Below, one piece after another: positions 46,971 to 58,267 of a DNA stretch of 64,000 bases. Each line of letters starts with the position of its first letter. Position 1 is the stretch's first letter. The stretch spans positions 555,985 through 619,984 of the forward strand of contig CM007348.1 of the NCBI GenBank assembly GCA_000333855.2. The letters are read 5' to 3'. Position numbers and translations under genes: made by a program. This stretch comes from Endotrypanum monterogeii (lineage: Eukaryota; Euglenozoa; Kinetoplastea; Trypanosomatida; Trypanosomatidae). Below the pieces are notes generated by a model that was not told the origin of the DNA, ran no database searches, and saw only the letters and a list, made by a program, of their open reading frames with translations.

Positions 46971-49900
46971 TTACTTGCGAGATTTATGCTGCGTGCGGAA
47001 TTCGCGCATACGGGCTGTGTCTTTCTTCGCCTTCTTCAGGCCTTGCACGTAGACCTCCTGCTCCTTAGCCGCCGCCTTTGCCGACCGGTCGCGCGCGCGC
47101 TTCTTTGCTGCATCTTTCTTCACCGCCATGGCATCTGCCCGATCCGCAAACGTGTCGAGCAGGGCTTGCCGACGCTGCTCTCGTGGCTCTGGTGCCACAG
47201 TGGTCGCCCCTTTAATGCGCTCCTGCACTGCTGAACCTCGGCTGATCGGAATGAAATCCTCCTTCATATCATAGGGCAGCTGCATCTTGAGGTTGCGCGA
47301 GATGAGCACCTTCTGCTTTGTGAGGTCATCGTCCTCATCAGCGACCCGATGACGGCGCTTGATCTCGGTGTATTCGGAATCGCCGTTTCGGGGGAGAGGT
47401 ACATTGTAGTCCAAACGCAGTTCCCGCATCGTTCGCATACCCACCCATTCGGGGTCCACCAAGTTGCGCTGGATCGAGCAGTACCGCGGCGGCTCCACAG
47501 ACTTCCATGCACGGATAAAAACGATGTCGGACGGGAACAACTTGTCCTCGAAGGTCGCGCGAACGAGACCCTGCTTACCCTTCATAACAGACTTGACGAT
47601 ACCACGGATGCCCGAGACCGCCTTCAGTTTGGCACCGATGAACTTGGCAGCCTCCACGTCGCTGCTGAACATACCCTTGATGAACGCCGTCGTTTTCTCC
47701 ACCTTGGCAGGTGTACCCGTCAACTTCAGCTTCTTCACGATGGGCGTCGAGACGTCATTCCCTATCGTGTAGCCCGTGCAGGGGATGCGAAAGGAGGACA
47801 CACGCGGGTCTCGAACTGGAATAGCCAGGAAACCTGTGTTTGGCGGTGCCACAGGCGCGTAGAAGGCTGCCAGACAGTGCATGTGCAGAGGTGTGTACTT
47901 GAGGTAGCGGCACCGCCCGTTCGCGTCCTCAGTGGAGAAGATTGGCTGCGTTTGGAAGCGCCGCCAGCCCATGGAGAGGAGCAGCGGATCTTGCGCCTTG
48001 AGAATTTTGGGGTACCACCGATGGCGCTTGATGCGAGCCTGTACGATACGAAACTCATCCTCGCCAGCGTTCACGCCGCCCGCAATCAACGGCACAGTGG
48101 GGTCAAAAGTCTTGAGAAATTCCACAGGGACATTTTCTATCACGATACGCAAATAAAGCCCACTGAAGTAGCCGACCAACTGAATCTTTTTTTCGATATC
48201 ATCGCCGACCTCCTCGAGGGCCTCGTTGATGCGCTCCTTTTTCTCCTCCACCTGTCGGTTCAGCTGGTGATAGTAGCTGAAGGTTGTGTTCTTGCCGCCG
48301 TCGGCGTCGCCAGTGTCATACTCGTTGTCGAACGCGCGCTTCTTAGCCATCTTCTTGAGCAGTAGCGTCTCCTGCTCCTCCGTGAGGTTGCCACCTTGAA
48401 GCACAGCAGCCTCAGCGTCTGCCTCCACCTCGGCCTTCCGTTCCTGCTCTGCGTTCACGCGACGACCGCGCGTACGCGGGCGGCCGTCAGGGCCTTTGAG
48501 ATCGCGCTCGTATCGCGTCGCCTCGTTGAAAAACTCGATACCGTCTTCGTTCTCGAGAGCAGCTCGTTCAACAGCCGCCCCGCCGGACCGGCGCCCACCA
48601 CGGCCGTTGTGAGGAGAATCGTGGGTCAAAAAGCTGGAGACGAGGTCATCCAGCTCCTGATCGCCACCACCTGAGCTGCTAGGGCCAGCCGCCTCCTTGC
48701 CATCCACCCCACCATCGTTGTCGTCGTCGTCAAGGATATTGTAGCCATCGTACTTGTCATCGACATTCACCTCCTCACCTCGACCAGGCGCGCCGCGCCC
48801 GCCGCTGCTTTTGCCAAAGCCAATAGACGCCAACGCGTCTCTCTTGGTGAGGGGGGCTGCCGGCCCACGGGATCCACGTGTGACAGCCCCAAAGCCAAGA
48901 TCGTCGTTGTCGGCATCGCCACTGCCAGAGGCGACCTGGCCGTCCTCGGACTCGCCGCCTCCATCAGACCCCGAGGTAGAAAACCCTTCAACCGCACCGG
49001 CAGCACCCCTTCGACCGTTGCGATCACCCGACAGCGGCTTCTTCCCACACGCCTCGAGTTCGAAATCCTCGTCGTTGCTGTCGTAGCCTTTGCTGCCTTC
49101 CTCGGAGGCGCCGGCGTCTTCCCCGTCGCCGCCCTCCGCGCCAGCCTCCCAATTTCCGGTAACGCAGAGGTCCTTCAGTAAGCACAGCAGGGAGGCATCA
49201 CTCCAATCATTCTGAATAACGTTCAATCGGATCGCATCTGGGTCGTTGAGCAGACGAGGCGCCAGAGCAGCCCCACCGTTACCCTCGTCGTCGTCATCTC
49301 CGTCGGCAGTGTTTGTCTTGTTCTCACTATCCTCGGCGACGCCGAAGTCGGACAGCCGCAGTGCACTGCGCTGCTGATTCTGGTCCGCGTCGTCTTCGTC
49401 GTCAACAACGATGTTACTGCGCGCAAACGCATCTCCTGCATCGTCGCTCCAGTCGTCATCGTCACCGTCCTCCTCATCGTCCGAGGGCAGGCGCACCTCC
49501 TCCATATCCAGCTCCATACCCTCTTCGTCTAGGAAATTCATGGGACGGCGCCGATGGGGCATGACACGCAACTTCGCCTGTGTCGCATCCATTGGATTTA
49601 CATGCTGCAGCTCCCGCAGCAGCTGCAGTCCCTCACCGCTGCGCTCGATCCCCCCTTTCTCGGAGTCCTCCTGGATATAGATGGCATCATCGTCGTAGCT
49701 GATGCCGCCGACGTCGCAATACGGAGCATAAAGCTTCTTTTGTTTAAGGCTGAGGTGACGCATGCGGTGATTTCCGGCCTCCTTGCTGTCCGCATTCGGC
49801 CTGTCCATCTGACATGGATCTGATTGGTGTGAGAGGTGCACCACTGGAAAGTCTCCGAGACCCGGAACGTGCACAAGTTGACCTCCCTTCATCGGCTTCC

Positions 49901-50774
49901 CACGTGCGTAGCCGTAGAGGGCGATGGTGCGGCTGTGCAACGAATCGGCGCCGATGACGTCTGGATCCGTAATGTCTTCCATCCTGTCAATGACCGCGCA
50001 GCTGTGTGTGTTTCTCCAAGCCTGGATTTTTGGTTCAACGCAGATGAGCAAGCGATGGAGATTCAGCACGTCGGTGGGTCTGTACATGCCGCGCACCATC
50101 GGGGATAGACAGATCAGCTTCGCGCCCGCCGCCACCTCATGCCAGAAGCGATGCCGGAGAAATTTCTTCCGCTTCTTCATTGCCTTCCCCGTCTTGAGGG
50201 CGTCGAGGTGCGACACCACGCCAAACATCTTCGGAAATCCGTGAACCTGCGCAATATTGAGGAACTCGAACGTTTCCATCTCGAAGCCGTAGTTGCCGTC
50301 CACCATGAGCAGGACCAAGTCCGCAACCTTGGCCATATCACACATAGATGCCAACGTGTTGGGGCATTCCATGAAGGTGATGCGGCGCGATCGGCCGGCG
50401 ATCACCGTCACGGGGCCCCGCACGGAGGTCAAGTTTCGGCTAGAATAGAACTTCACCATGGAGCGAATCAGCGTTGTCTTGCCAACGCCAGGTGGGCCGA
50501 CAACAGCAACCAGTAGGGGTGGCTCGGCTACGATATGGCGCAGCGTCTTATCCATTGTCGGCACATGCAAGGCCGTCTCCTTTTTCTCGATGGAGCGGAA
50601 AAACTTTTGTGCCTTGTGGCCGCCCGCGCTGGGCCCTTGGAATGCCTTGACATTACTGCCGCGGTTCTGCTCCAGATCAATGCCGGCCCGCCTCTTGCGC
50701 AGCGCATCCTTCTTGGCGGCCTTGTTGCCGACAGTCTTGCTCTTATGCGACTTATTTTTCTGTGCCTCGTCCAT
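46971..50774 (-). CDS. BMS1: BMS1, ribosome-biogenesis GTPase (40S processome)
   Basis: 1267 residues from ATG 50774, close to human (1282) and yeast (1183) BMS1. A basic N-terminus (KSHKSKTVGNKAAKK) precedes the GTPase domain with P-loop VVGPPGVGKTTL (93-102), then GPVTVIAGRSRRITFMECPN and a G4-like VVSHLDALK. The AARP2CN part follows (SRTIALYGYARGKPMKGGQLVHVPGLGDF). The middle is a long Asp/Glu/Ser/Gly acidic region (about 430-760). The C-terminal conserved domain includes FKTFDPTVPLIAGGVNAGEDEF, RHRWYPKILKAQDPLLLSMGWRR (in part), GYTIGNDV and VRATFEDK, and the protein ends in a basic helix. BMS1 binds RCL1 and helps early 18S rRNA cleavage in the nucleolus. Confidence 0.97.
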   Translation of the reverse strand: MDEAQKNKSHKSKTVGNKAAKKDALRKRRAGIDLEQNRGSNVKAFQGPSAGGHKAQKFFRSIEKKETALHVPTMDKTLRHIVAEPPLLVAVVGPPGVGKTTLIRSMVKFYSSRNLTSVRGPVTVIAGRSRRITFMECPNTLASMCDMAKVADLVLLMVDGNYGFEMETFEFLNIAQVHGFPKMFGVVSHLDALKTGKAMKKRKKFLRHRFWHEVAAGAKLICLSPMVRGMYRPTDVLNLHRLLICVEPKIQAWRNTHSCAVIDRMEDITDPDVIGADSLHSRTIALYGYARGKPMKGGQLVHVPGLGDFPVVHLSHQSDPCQMDRPNADSKEAGNHRMRHLSLKQKKLYAPYCDVGGISYDDDAIYIQEDSEKGGIERSGEGLQLLRELQHVNPMDATQAKLRVMPHRRRPMNFLDEEGMELDMEEVRLPSDDEEDGDDDDWSDDAGDAFARSNIVVDDEDDADQNQQRSALRLSDFGVAEDSENKTNTADGDDDDEGNGGAALAPRLLNDPDAIRLNVIQNDWSDASLLCLLKDLCVTGNWEAGAEGGDGEDAGASEEGSKGYDSNDEDFELEACGKKPLSGDRNGRRGAAGAVEGFSTSGSDGGGESEDGQVASGSGDADNDDLGFGAVTRGSRGPAAPLTKRDALASIGFGKSSGGRGAPGRGEEVNVDDKYDGYNILDDDDNDGGVDGKEAAGPSSSGGGDQELDDLVSSFLTHDSPHNGRGGRRSGGAAVERAALENEDGIEFFNEATRYERDLKGPDGRPRTRGRRVNAEQERKAEVEADAEAAVLQGGNLTEEQETLLLKKMAKKRAFDNEYDTGDADGGKNTTFSYYHQLNRQVEEKKERINEALEEVGDDIEKKIQLVGYFSGLYLRIVIENVPVEFLKTFDPTVPLIAGGVNAGEDEFRIVQARIKRHRWYPKILKAQDPLLLSMGWRRFQTQPIFSTEDANGRCRYLKYTPLHMHCLAAFYAPVAPPNTGFLAIPVRDPRVSSFRIPCTGYTIGNDVSTPIVKKLKLTGTPAKVEKTTAFIKGMFSSDVEAAKFIGAKLKAVSGIRGIVKSVMKGKQGLVRATFEDKLFPSDIVFIRAWKSVEPPRYCSIQRNLVDPEWVGMRTMRELRLDYNVPLPRNGDSEYTEIKRRHRVADEDDDLTKQKVLISRNLKMQLPYDMKEDFIPISRGSAVQERIKGATTVAPEPREQRRQALLDTFADRADAMAVKKDAAKKRARDRSAKAAAKEQEVYVQGLKKAKKDTARMREFRTQHKSRK

Positions 50775-52044
50775 TGCCCTACACAGAAAGTATAGATGGG
50801 GTTATTGAGGAGGAAGGAAGGTGAGGGAAGTGTGACTGTAACCCTCCACCAAAAATAGGAGGGGGGATAAACAAGGAGGGGAGAAACAGCACAAAATGAA
50901 TGTCAGTGCATTCACCTCTCTCGGATACACCGACACAACACAAACTCAGAAGCAATGAGGATTGCGGGCGTGTAGTGCCGGCCAATAATTATGTGTATGA
51001 CGAATACAAGAAAGAAGGGAGAAAAAGAGAAGGTGCGAAAGCACATCCGAGATTGCGTGCAGATTAATATTCAAACACACGGAAACCTGGTGGTCCCCAG
51101 CTGCACTGAGGAGACACACACACACAGACACACACAGATGCACTTACCTCCCGCGCGGCAGTTAAGAGAAGCGAAGTGAGCTCTATGATCAGGGTGTACG
51201 CCATTTGAGCGGCTGTCAGTCGCTCTATGCCACAGTACAGCCTGCTACTCGCATACAGTCCACAAGATCGGTTCTTTCTCTTCCCTCCCATATTGCCCCA
51301 AACAAAAGAGCGAGGGTCAATGGCGCTGCGACATGAGAGGCTGTGATAGAAAATCCTAAAGAAACATTCAGTGCGATGGTGCCCTATGCGAGTAAGGCGG
51401 CATACAAGACCCCCGTAGACGCAAAGCGTGAGATGTTGTTGGGACCAGGAGACAAGACACCGAGAAGATGAGGGGGAAGAGGCAGCAACAGGAGACCCTT
51501 GGTATGTCCGTTCCCTACAAAAAAAAAAAAAAAATTGAAGGAAATAAAAATATTAGAATGCAATCAGGAGCACGCAACTCTCAGGAAAAAAAAAAGGGCG
51601 TCACCCCACGCGCGCCAACCAGGAAAGAAAAAAAGGATTTGTTGACTCTTTTCTTATGCAATCTGCACAAATCACCATGATATTTATCGATAAGATTTCC
51701 CCCATCGTTAAAAAAAAAAAAAACGCTTACGTCTATCTCGCTTTTAGGATAAAGGATGGTGTATATGAGTGAGTGATGCACCCCTGAGTGCCAGGGAAAT
51801 GAAGCGAGCTTTTTTGTGGGTGTGTGGTCATCACTGTTGTTGTTGAAATGCGTACCAATAAGGAAATTTAAAAAAAAGTTGGGCGAGGTGGTATCACTGA
51901 GAAAAAAATAACACCCACACGCACGAAGACACACAGACACATATACCTTTACATTTACATACAATAATTTAAAAAACGCAAAACGCCTCCATCATAAATA
52001 CATCTCGTTCCCCTATGTTCTCTCTCTCCCCCCCTCTCTCTTGC
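50775..52044. other. Intergenic region between the DHHC gene and BMS1
   Basis: About 1.27 kb. Two pyrimidine tracts serve BMS1: the nearer (50795-50830) would give AG at 50780-50779 and a 4-nt leader, the farther (50840-50886) AG at about 50835 and a 60-nt leader. A-rich runs lie at 51518-51534, 51584-51596 and 51710-51724. No gene seen. Confidence 0.65.
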
Positions 52045-53421
52045 TCAGACACACGTGATCGTGAAACCAGTGCCCGCGGTCCGAATCTGCGTCTGCAGCA
52101 AGCACTTCTTCACAAATTCGTCGTTGAATAACGACGGGGCGACCTGGCGCTGCACGAGGTGGTAATAGGTATTCCTGAGGAAGCCACGATTGTACGGGTT
52201 GCGCTTCGCTGCGTACACCTGCTGGATGCGCTCGCGGGTAGTCATCTCCTGCGCTACTGATGCGAGCATAGACACTGACGTTCCCGAGAGAAAAGTGGAA
52301 TAAACAAACAGCAAAACGATCATCAAAAAACACGCAGCCAAATGAAGACTGGATGTGATCTTCTCCGCGTTTGTCCATAGGCCACAAACTACTACGACTA
52401 ACGGAACCTGGCAGGACACGGTAGACACCAGCACCAACAAAATAAACATTTCGATGCGGCGACGTCCGACACAGACACCGACGACACTGCAGTGATGATC
52501 ATGATCGTAACAGCATAGACCACAAATGTAGCAATGGGCAGCCCGCAAAGGACGATACATGTTGCATGTCGAACACCATTTTCGCTCCATCGGCACCCCA
52601 TCCACGTTTTCCCATAAACTTTCCCGCTTGTTGTACTCAATGTCGCGCAGTGTCACGTCCCTTGCAGCAACAGAGGTAGTTGTGTCGCCGCCATCGTCGT
52701 CCATGTAGCCTGGCTTCACGTACCCGGGATCACTGTACGCCAAACGAAAGGTCAACCAATAGAAAGAAAAAAGGAGCACACACTCAAGCCTGTAGTACAC
52801 CGTCATCCACTCCAGACCCATATGTGCATAAAACCAGCTGAAAAGAATGAACATCACAGAGGAAAAGACGAGTGGCATAGAATACGATGTAGTCGTCCGT
52901 GGAGCACAAATGTTGATGTGTCCATAAAGGGGAATGCGCTTGCGAAAAATCCGAACATTTCCGATCTCCGCGTACGGTGTCCTCCCTAAAAAGATGTACT
53001 CTATCGCATACGTTACGGGAAAAAGGAAAGAAAAACTGTTCATCATCGCCTGACTTCGCTGAGCAGAAAACGCCTGCATCGTTTCGCCTGTCATCTGCGA
53101 TGGCATGACCCTACGCTTCTCCGCCTCTAGGCTCTCCACCAACTTGTTCACCTGAGCGCTAGCAACCATACCTACAGATGGCTCTACCTCAGACGAGTAG
53201 TGCACAACCTTGTGACGCTCCGCAGTCTCCACATACACGCCAGTGTCAGTGTCTGGAAGCGTTTCTGCGGGGTTTCGGAGATCTATCATGGCATTACACA
53301 CCGGGCACCGCACACCGTACATCGCTTCAGTCAGGCATTCGAAGTCCATGGGGTTGCAGCACACAGGACATACAACCCCATACGTGGTGCCCTTAACAGG
53401 ACGGTGCGTCGAGAGAGACAT
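52045..53421 (-). CDS. DHHC-type protein S-palmitoyltransferase
   Basis: 458 residues from ATG 53421; the longer frame opens at a TTG and is not used. Layout: an N-terminal zinc-ribbon-like module with two Cys-x2-Cys pairs (VVCPVCCNPM and VRCPVCNAM), an Arg/Glu-rich linker, membrane segments near 180-197 and 209-228, the DPGY motif just after, the cysteine-rich core near 280-324 (RKWCSTCNMYRPLRAAHC, CGLC, DHDHHC), two more membrane segments (323-348, 362-384) and a C-terminal NPYNRGFLRN motif typical of the PaCCT region. The catalytic DHHC is intact. After it the sequence is SVVGVCVG rather than the usual PWVNNCVG. It attaches palmitate to cysteines of membrane proteins; the cellular compartment cannot be told. 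The predicted splice acceptor gives a 13-nt leader. Confidence 0.94.
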   Translation of the reverse strand: MSLSTHRPVKGTTYGVVCPVCCNPMDFECLTEAMYGVRCPVCNAMIDLRNPAETLPDTDTGVYVETAERHKVVHYSSEVEPSVGMVASAQVNKLVESLEAEKRRVMPSQMTGETMQAFSAQRSQAMMNSFSFLFPVTYAIEYIFLGRTPYAEIGNVRIFRKRIPLYGHINICAPRTTTSYSMPLVFSSVMFILFSWFYAHMGLEWMTVYYRLECVLLFSFYWLTFRLAYSDPGYVKPGYMDDDGGDTTTSVAARDVTLRDIEYNKRESLWENVDGVPMERKWCSTCNMYRPLRAAHCYICGLCCYDHDHHCSVVGVCVGRRRIEMFILLVLVSTVSCQVPLVVVVCGLWTNAEKITSSLHLAACFLMIVLLFVYSTFLSGTSVSMLASVAQEMTTRERIQQVYAAKRNPYNRGFLRNTYYHLVQRQVAPSLFNDEFVKKCLLQTQIRTAGTGFTITCV

Positions 53422-54476
53422 CTCTAGAAAATATCTTCGAGAGGGGGGCAGGGGGAGGGGAGGGGTAAGCTCCCACCCAGTCACTGGTCTCTCAAGGAAA
53501 ACACCACACACACACACAACAAAAAAAAAATGACGATGACGATGACGACAAAGGTGACCGCAACGGAGCGAAAAAAAACTGTGATGTCTCAAATGATGGA
53601 GAGAAAAAAAAGATTCCTCGGTACTTTTACCGAAGACTCGTCATAAATTGTAAATTAAAAAAAGAAAAGAAGATATATGCGCGAACAATGAAAATGTAGA
53701 GCAATTGAGAGCGAGGAAAGAAAAAAAAAATCAAGTTGTGATGCACGAATATACCAAAAGAAACGTGTCTGAAAACTTCCCAGTGATAGACGGAAGCGTT
53801 TGCTCAGGAGATTCACCCAAAATATTCTTCAAGTCTCAAGCTCGTCGGTCAGTACTCGCTGATATATTGCGTATTGCGCGACACCACCACCGATCTGTCT
53901 CGCTGTCAAGTCGAGTAGATATACTCGCTTTCTCTCAACTACCAAAGTTTTTTTTTCCTTTGGTTGAGTGGCTCTCCGAGTCGTTTAGAGACACCCGTAG
54001 CTTTGCCTCCGTGCTATGTCCTCCGTCCTTCTCCCAGACTCGAATTCCAACTCGATATATATATATATATATATATCTTTTTTCTAGACGCGCGCGTCAC
54101 AAGCCAACGATATCAGGTACGACTGCGAGGCGCTGATATTCCTTTTTTTTTTTGAGGGGAGAAGGATGAAAATCGAAAATACACTCCCCAACACAGCTTA
54201 TTAAGAAAAAAAAAATAACGATAAAATGCAAGGTGTATAACCTGTGTGCGTGCGTGTGTGTGTCTGTCTTTTATATATTCTAGTAGATTTTCGGCGAGAT
54301 CTCGGGTCCTCTAGATGTACTGGTGCCCCCTCCCTTTGAAAATAGGGTAAGAGAAAGGGGAACCACGAGCGAAAAAAATGGGGAAAAAACGGAGTCGATC
54401 TTAGCGAGATGCGTGACTGCACCAACAAAAGAAGCTCCGGAGAACAATATCGGATGGAGCAGGAAGGAATAAAAAG

Positions 54477-54511
<35 letters not shown>

Positions 54512-55022
54512 ATGTGTTAAACACCTCAAGGACAGTCATAACTGTGTTTGCATGAGCATTTCATACTGGGAATCCCCATGCACAAAGTGGAGGTAAAGCG
54601 GACCAGCACCACCCGCGTGCGTATGTATAGTGTCAGTAAGGGAATCGAGAAATGTTTGTCAAAATGAGCGTAGACGGACGCAAATATCTATCCCATAGTG
54701 AGACGCTCATTCAGTCGAGTCGACACATTTCGTCTCTAGTCTCATCAAAGATTGACGTCATGTTTAATATTTTTTCCTTTTTGATGATGATGATGGAGGT
54801 GGTGGTGGTGGTCAGCCATGGTGAAATAAAAAAAAATTTTGAAGGAAGAGGGTCGCTGAGACTCAACATGGGTGTGGAAGAGAAAAAGTTGCGAATACAC
54901 ACTTTCCGGGACACGGGGAAAAGCAGAGACAGTGAAGGAAGTGTGGCGCACGTGATTCCCTCCCTCACTTCCATCCGAGCACGTAAACGCCGAATCAGAG
55001 CGAGAAAACCCTTATACATCTC

Positions 55023-55068
<46 letters not shown>

Positions 55069-55279
55069 TGTGAGTATACTGGTGAATATCCAATTGCGTT
55101 GACACTTGGCTATTGCCGCTGTCCTCTACGTCTTTGTGGATTCGAGGAGGGAAACAGAAAATAAAAAACCGGGGAAAAGGGGAAAGCAGAGTCAAGACAA
55201 GCTATTGAAAAAACAAAATTTCAATGTGACACGCGGAAAGCAGTCGCAGGCAGTACCCTCACAATATTAAAAAAAAGCT

Positions 55280-55313
<34 letters not shown>

Positions 55314-55690
55314 AGGCGATCCACACACGACATTCACCGGGGACGTAGCAAGGCGTTTTAGTTTGTTTTTCATATTTATGCGACCGAACAAGAGGAGTAT
55401 TTGCGCGATAGATATAACAAAAAAAAAAAACAAGAGGATTCTGGGGTGATGGTGCTCGTGGTGGTGTCTTTGTCTGTAGAAAGAAGGGAAGGAGGAGGAC
55501 GGGGAAAAGAAACGCTTTCAGCCAGGGCAATTATGTTATTTCGTTATCGGGAGAGGTGCACCCGCACCCCCACACACACACCCCCACACACCTTCCTGCA
55601 ACCAGGGGGTAGGGAGGTGGGGACAGCGCATCGGAGAAAGAGGACCCGGAAGGTCCCTACTGCCGTACCACGATGTCCTTCAACACACGC
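53422..55690. other. Intergenic region between the J-domain gene and the DHHC gene
   Basis: About 2.3 kb, the longest spacer. TA runs at 54055-54077, 54476-54510 and 55027-55067, GA run at 55282-55311, many A-rich runs. No gene supported; frames such as 54652-55164 (plus strand) read through a TA run. Confidence 0.65.
53435..53470 (-). promoter_or_regulatory. Predicted trans-splice acceptor of the DHHC gene
   Basis: A C/T tract at about 53441-53465 on the minus strand precedes an AG at 53436-53435, 13 nt before the ATG. It supports the choice of 53421 as start, since upstream frame residues would be excluded. Confidence 0.5.
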
Positions 55691-57439
55691 TTACCCCTCA
55701 CAGAGAAAACAACGACCACGTAGTGCCTTGCCACAGGCACACCGCTCACCTCCAAAGGTACACCGACTACTATTGGTGATGCCAGCACCAGTCCCCGCAA
55801 CACCGCCGCCACCAGCTCGTCGACTGCGCACAGATGAGTGAGTCAGTCTGCTAGAAAACAGCTGAGGAAAGGAATGGGGTGGAGAACAGTGGCGGCCGTG
55901 CACATGCCTCACCTCTTCCTGAAGCGCACTCGAAAAAGTGGCAAGAGTCGATGAAGTCAACGCCGGAGCACCGAAGGCCGCCGCCGCAGTCCACATATCA
56001 ACATGAACAGGGACTGCTGCTATCGATTCTAGGCGAGTCAATGTGGCGTCAGCCCCGTCGCGGTTCCCGTTGCTACCTGGATCCTTTAAAGAGCGAGAGC
56101 TATCTGGGTGTCTTTTGGGAAAGCACTGGACTCCGTGTGTCCTCAACGATGCCGTCGTCGCAGCAGTTTTATGACTCCTAAACCTCGGAGACCCAAAGCC
56201 CTTGATGTCATCTCGTGGAGACACGCCTCCGGCCCGTGTCTCAGTCCTCCCTGGAGTGCCCTGATCCTCATCGTCCACGGCGTCCAGCCACGCCAACAAC
56301 TCCGCCAAAGTTGGCAGTTCTTTCCCTTGGGCACCCTGCTTCTGCTGCAAAGAATCCTGCCTTGTCGCCTCTGCTGCACTGTCGGCCATGCTGTCTGCAT
56401 GAGGTGTCAGTGGAGTAGCCGACACACAATCAAATAAGATCGGCGGATCTTGACTCAAGTTTGTTGTTGCACCCGTGAACTGAGTGTCAACACCTGTCGA
56501 TACTCGATGTCTGACACAGTGTGTCAAAGGCGTTGCTGATACACCTTCGGAAGCCGACTTGGCGTCGAAGATCGGAGGAGGAGGAGACATGGCAGGGCTA
56601 CAGCTACTCTCACCAAAGACGCTCGGTGGTGGCACTGTTGCTGCACCGCCGGCAGTGAAAAATACATTAAGGTGATCCGACTGCGTTGACCGGTGGGATC
56701 CCACTCTTGGGACGGAGGCCCTCACCTGTGGCGGAGGATTTGTGAAGGCAGATGACCCCAGCCCAGATGTCTTCGCTGCGGCTGCAGAGTACCGGTGTAC
56801 CCCCGAAGGCAATCGTGAGCCGCTGCTGCTGCTACCGCCCTTGAACGGGGGAGACAGGGGTGGAGAAAGGGACGATGAGGAAGCCGAGAAAGTGGAGGAA
56901 GAAGGGGAAGAAGAAGAAGAAGAGGAGGACGTCGACGACGAGAAATGCGACTTGGCAACCCCTCCCCTGACTGCCACACCCCTCCCATAGGTGTCCCTCT
57001 TCTCCGACACAGGCGGGTCAGCTGCGCAGGGAAACCCAGCCTGCTCCTGTGCGCCAACGCGACTGGGGGCCTCAAGCTCGCACTGTTCTAGTGCATACTC
57101 GAAGCAGATTTGCAGCACTTTAAATGCCTCGGACGCTTGAGGACTCGCGTTCTTGTCCGGGTGCACGCGCATGGCAAGCTGCCGATAGCGACGCCTCAAC
57201 GCCTCTGCGCTCTGCGGGGATTTGTAGCCAAGGATATGAGAAGCAGCTCGGCGCATCGCCGAAATATGCGTTGTGCTATCATGAAGCGAAACTGGCGCCG
57301 AAGCATCACACCATATCAACAACATGCTCACCGTTATCTCGGCATCACTGGCAGCAGTTGGGTCTCGCAACACTGCTAACGGGTCGACGGTTGTGGAAGA
57401 AGTGATTCCACACCCAGAGCTGCGAGTAGACGGAAGCAT
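55691..57439 (-). CDS. J-domain (DnaJ/HSP40) protein, type III
   Basis: 582 residues from ATG 57439; the frame opens at a GTG 20 codons upstream, not used. The J domain lies at about 64-120: SHILGYKSPQSAEALRRRYR, QLAMRVHPDKNA with the HPDK loop at 93-96, and EAFKVLQICFEYALEQCE. There is no Gly/Phe region or central zinc finger, so it is a type III J protein. The long middle is Ser/Pro/Thr-rich (a serine block at about 175-200 is coded by a TCT/TCC-type triplet repeat). Near the end a conserved-looking helix (FSSALQEEVRHVHGRH) and a cysteine cluster (CTFGGERCACGKALRGRCFLC) might bind a metal. J proteins deliver clients to HSP70; the client here is unknown. Confidence 0.88.
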   Translation of the reverse strand: MLPSTRSSGCGITSSTTVDPLAVLRDPTAASDAEITVSMLLIWCDASAPVSLHDSTTHISAMRRAASHILGYKSPQSAEALRRRYRQLAMRVHPDKNASPQASEAFKVLQICFEYALEQCELEAPSRVGAQEQAGFPCAADPPVSEKRDTYGRGVAVRGGVAKSHFSSSTSSSSSSSSPSSSTFSASSSSLSPPLSPPFKGGSSSSGSRLPSGVHRYSAAAAKTSGLGSSAFTNPPPQVRASVPRVGSHRSTQSDHLNVFFTAGGAATVPPPSVFGESSCSPAMSPPPPIFDAKSASEGVSATPLTHCVRHRVSTGVDTQFTGATTNLSQDPPILFDCVSATPLTPHADSMADSAAEATRQDSLQQKQGAQGKELPTLAELLAWLDAVDDEDQGTPGRTETRAGGVSPRDDIKGFGSPRFRSHKTAATTASLRTHGVQCFPKRHPDSSRSLKDPGSNGNRDGADATLTRLESIAAVPVHVDMWTAAAAFGAPALTSSTLATFSSALQEEVRHVHGRHCSPPHSFPQLFSSRLTHSSVRSRRAGGGGVAGTGAGITNSSRCTFGGERCACGKALRGRCFLCEG

Positions 57440-57675
57440 ACCGGAGTGGAAAGGTTCTCTCCCTGCCCTGCCCTCTCGCCTCGCCGAGCAACAGAGCACA
57501 AGAAGGGGAGGTTTGAGAAGTCAGCAGGCCAAAGCACAGACTTCACCCTGGCATCATACATAGAAATAGGAGCACAAAGGAAGAGATGAAGTGGAAGAAC
57601 AGAAGAGGGGGCCTCATGCGGAAAGACGACCCTACACATGTTCGGTCGTCAGAGCCGTCGTTACCCACCCCGCTC

Positions 57676-57710
<35 letters not shown>

Positions 57711-58231
57711 CACCTTCGTTGGTGCGCTTTCGGGGAAGTAATCCACCGAGGGAAGACTTGCGGACGAAGAAAAGAGATGAAGCAGTAATCCCTCTACTCC
57801 CCCCGGCCTACACCACAAAACAAAAACAACGTCAGTCGAGTCGCGATGCCTGCTGCGCAGTACAGTGCAGTATCACCACGGACTACGTTGCTGGACCCTC
57901 CTTCCGTGTGATCCATGTTTACCGCATTTCGCTCTGTTGCTTTTTTGTTTATTATCGCGGTGGCTCGAACTGAGCGAACTCTACTGGGAAATATAAAGCA
58001 GCCAGCGCATGTCAAAACAGGGGGGAGAGAGAGCTGCCGTAGGATGCATTGGGGTGGCACAGATGAAATACCGATGTTCAACATCCTCCACCAAAAAAAA
58101 AAAAAACACAGCTTAATGTGCGCTCAAGTAATGTCTACAAGTTCTATTTCCGTCTTTTTAGTGCTCATTTTTTTTTTTTACTTAATGGTCACTCCTCAGT
58201 ACACGTTCGTTACAAAATGAAGGGCACAGAG

Positions 58232-58267
<36 letters not shown>

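Noticed and set aside
47349..48365. 338-codon plus-strand frame
   Set aside because: Antisense to conserved BMS1 sequence, mirror of its codon pattern.
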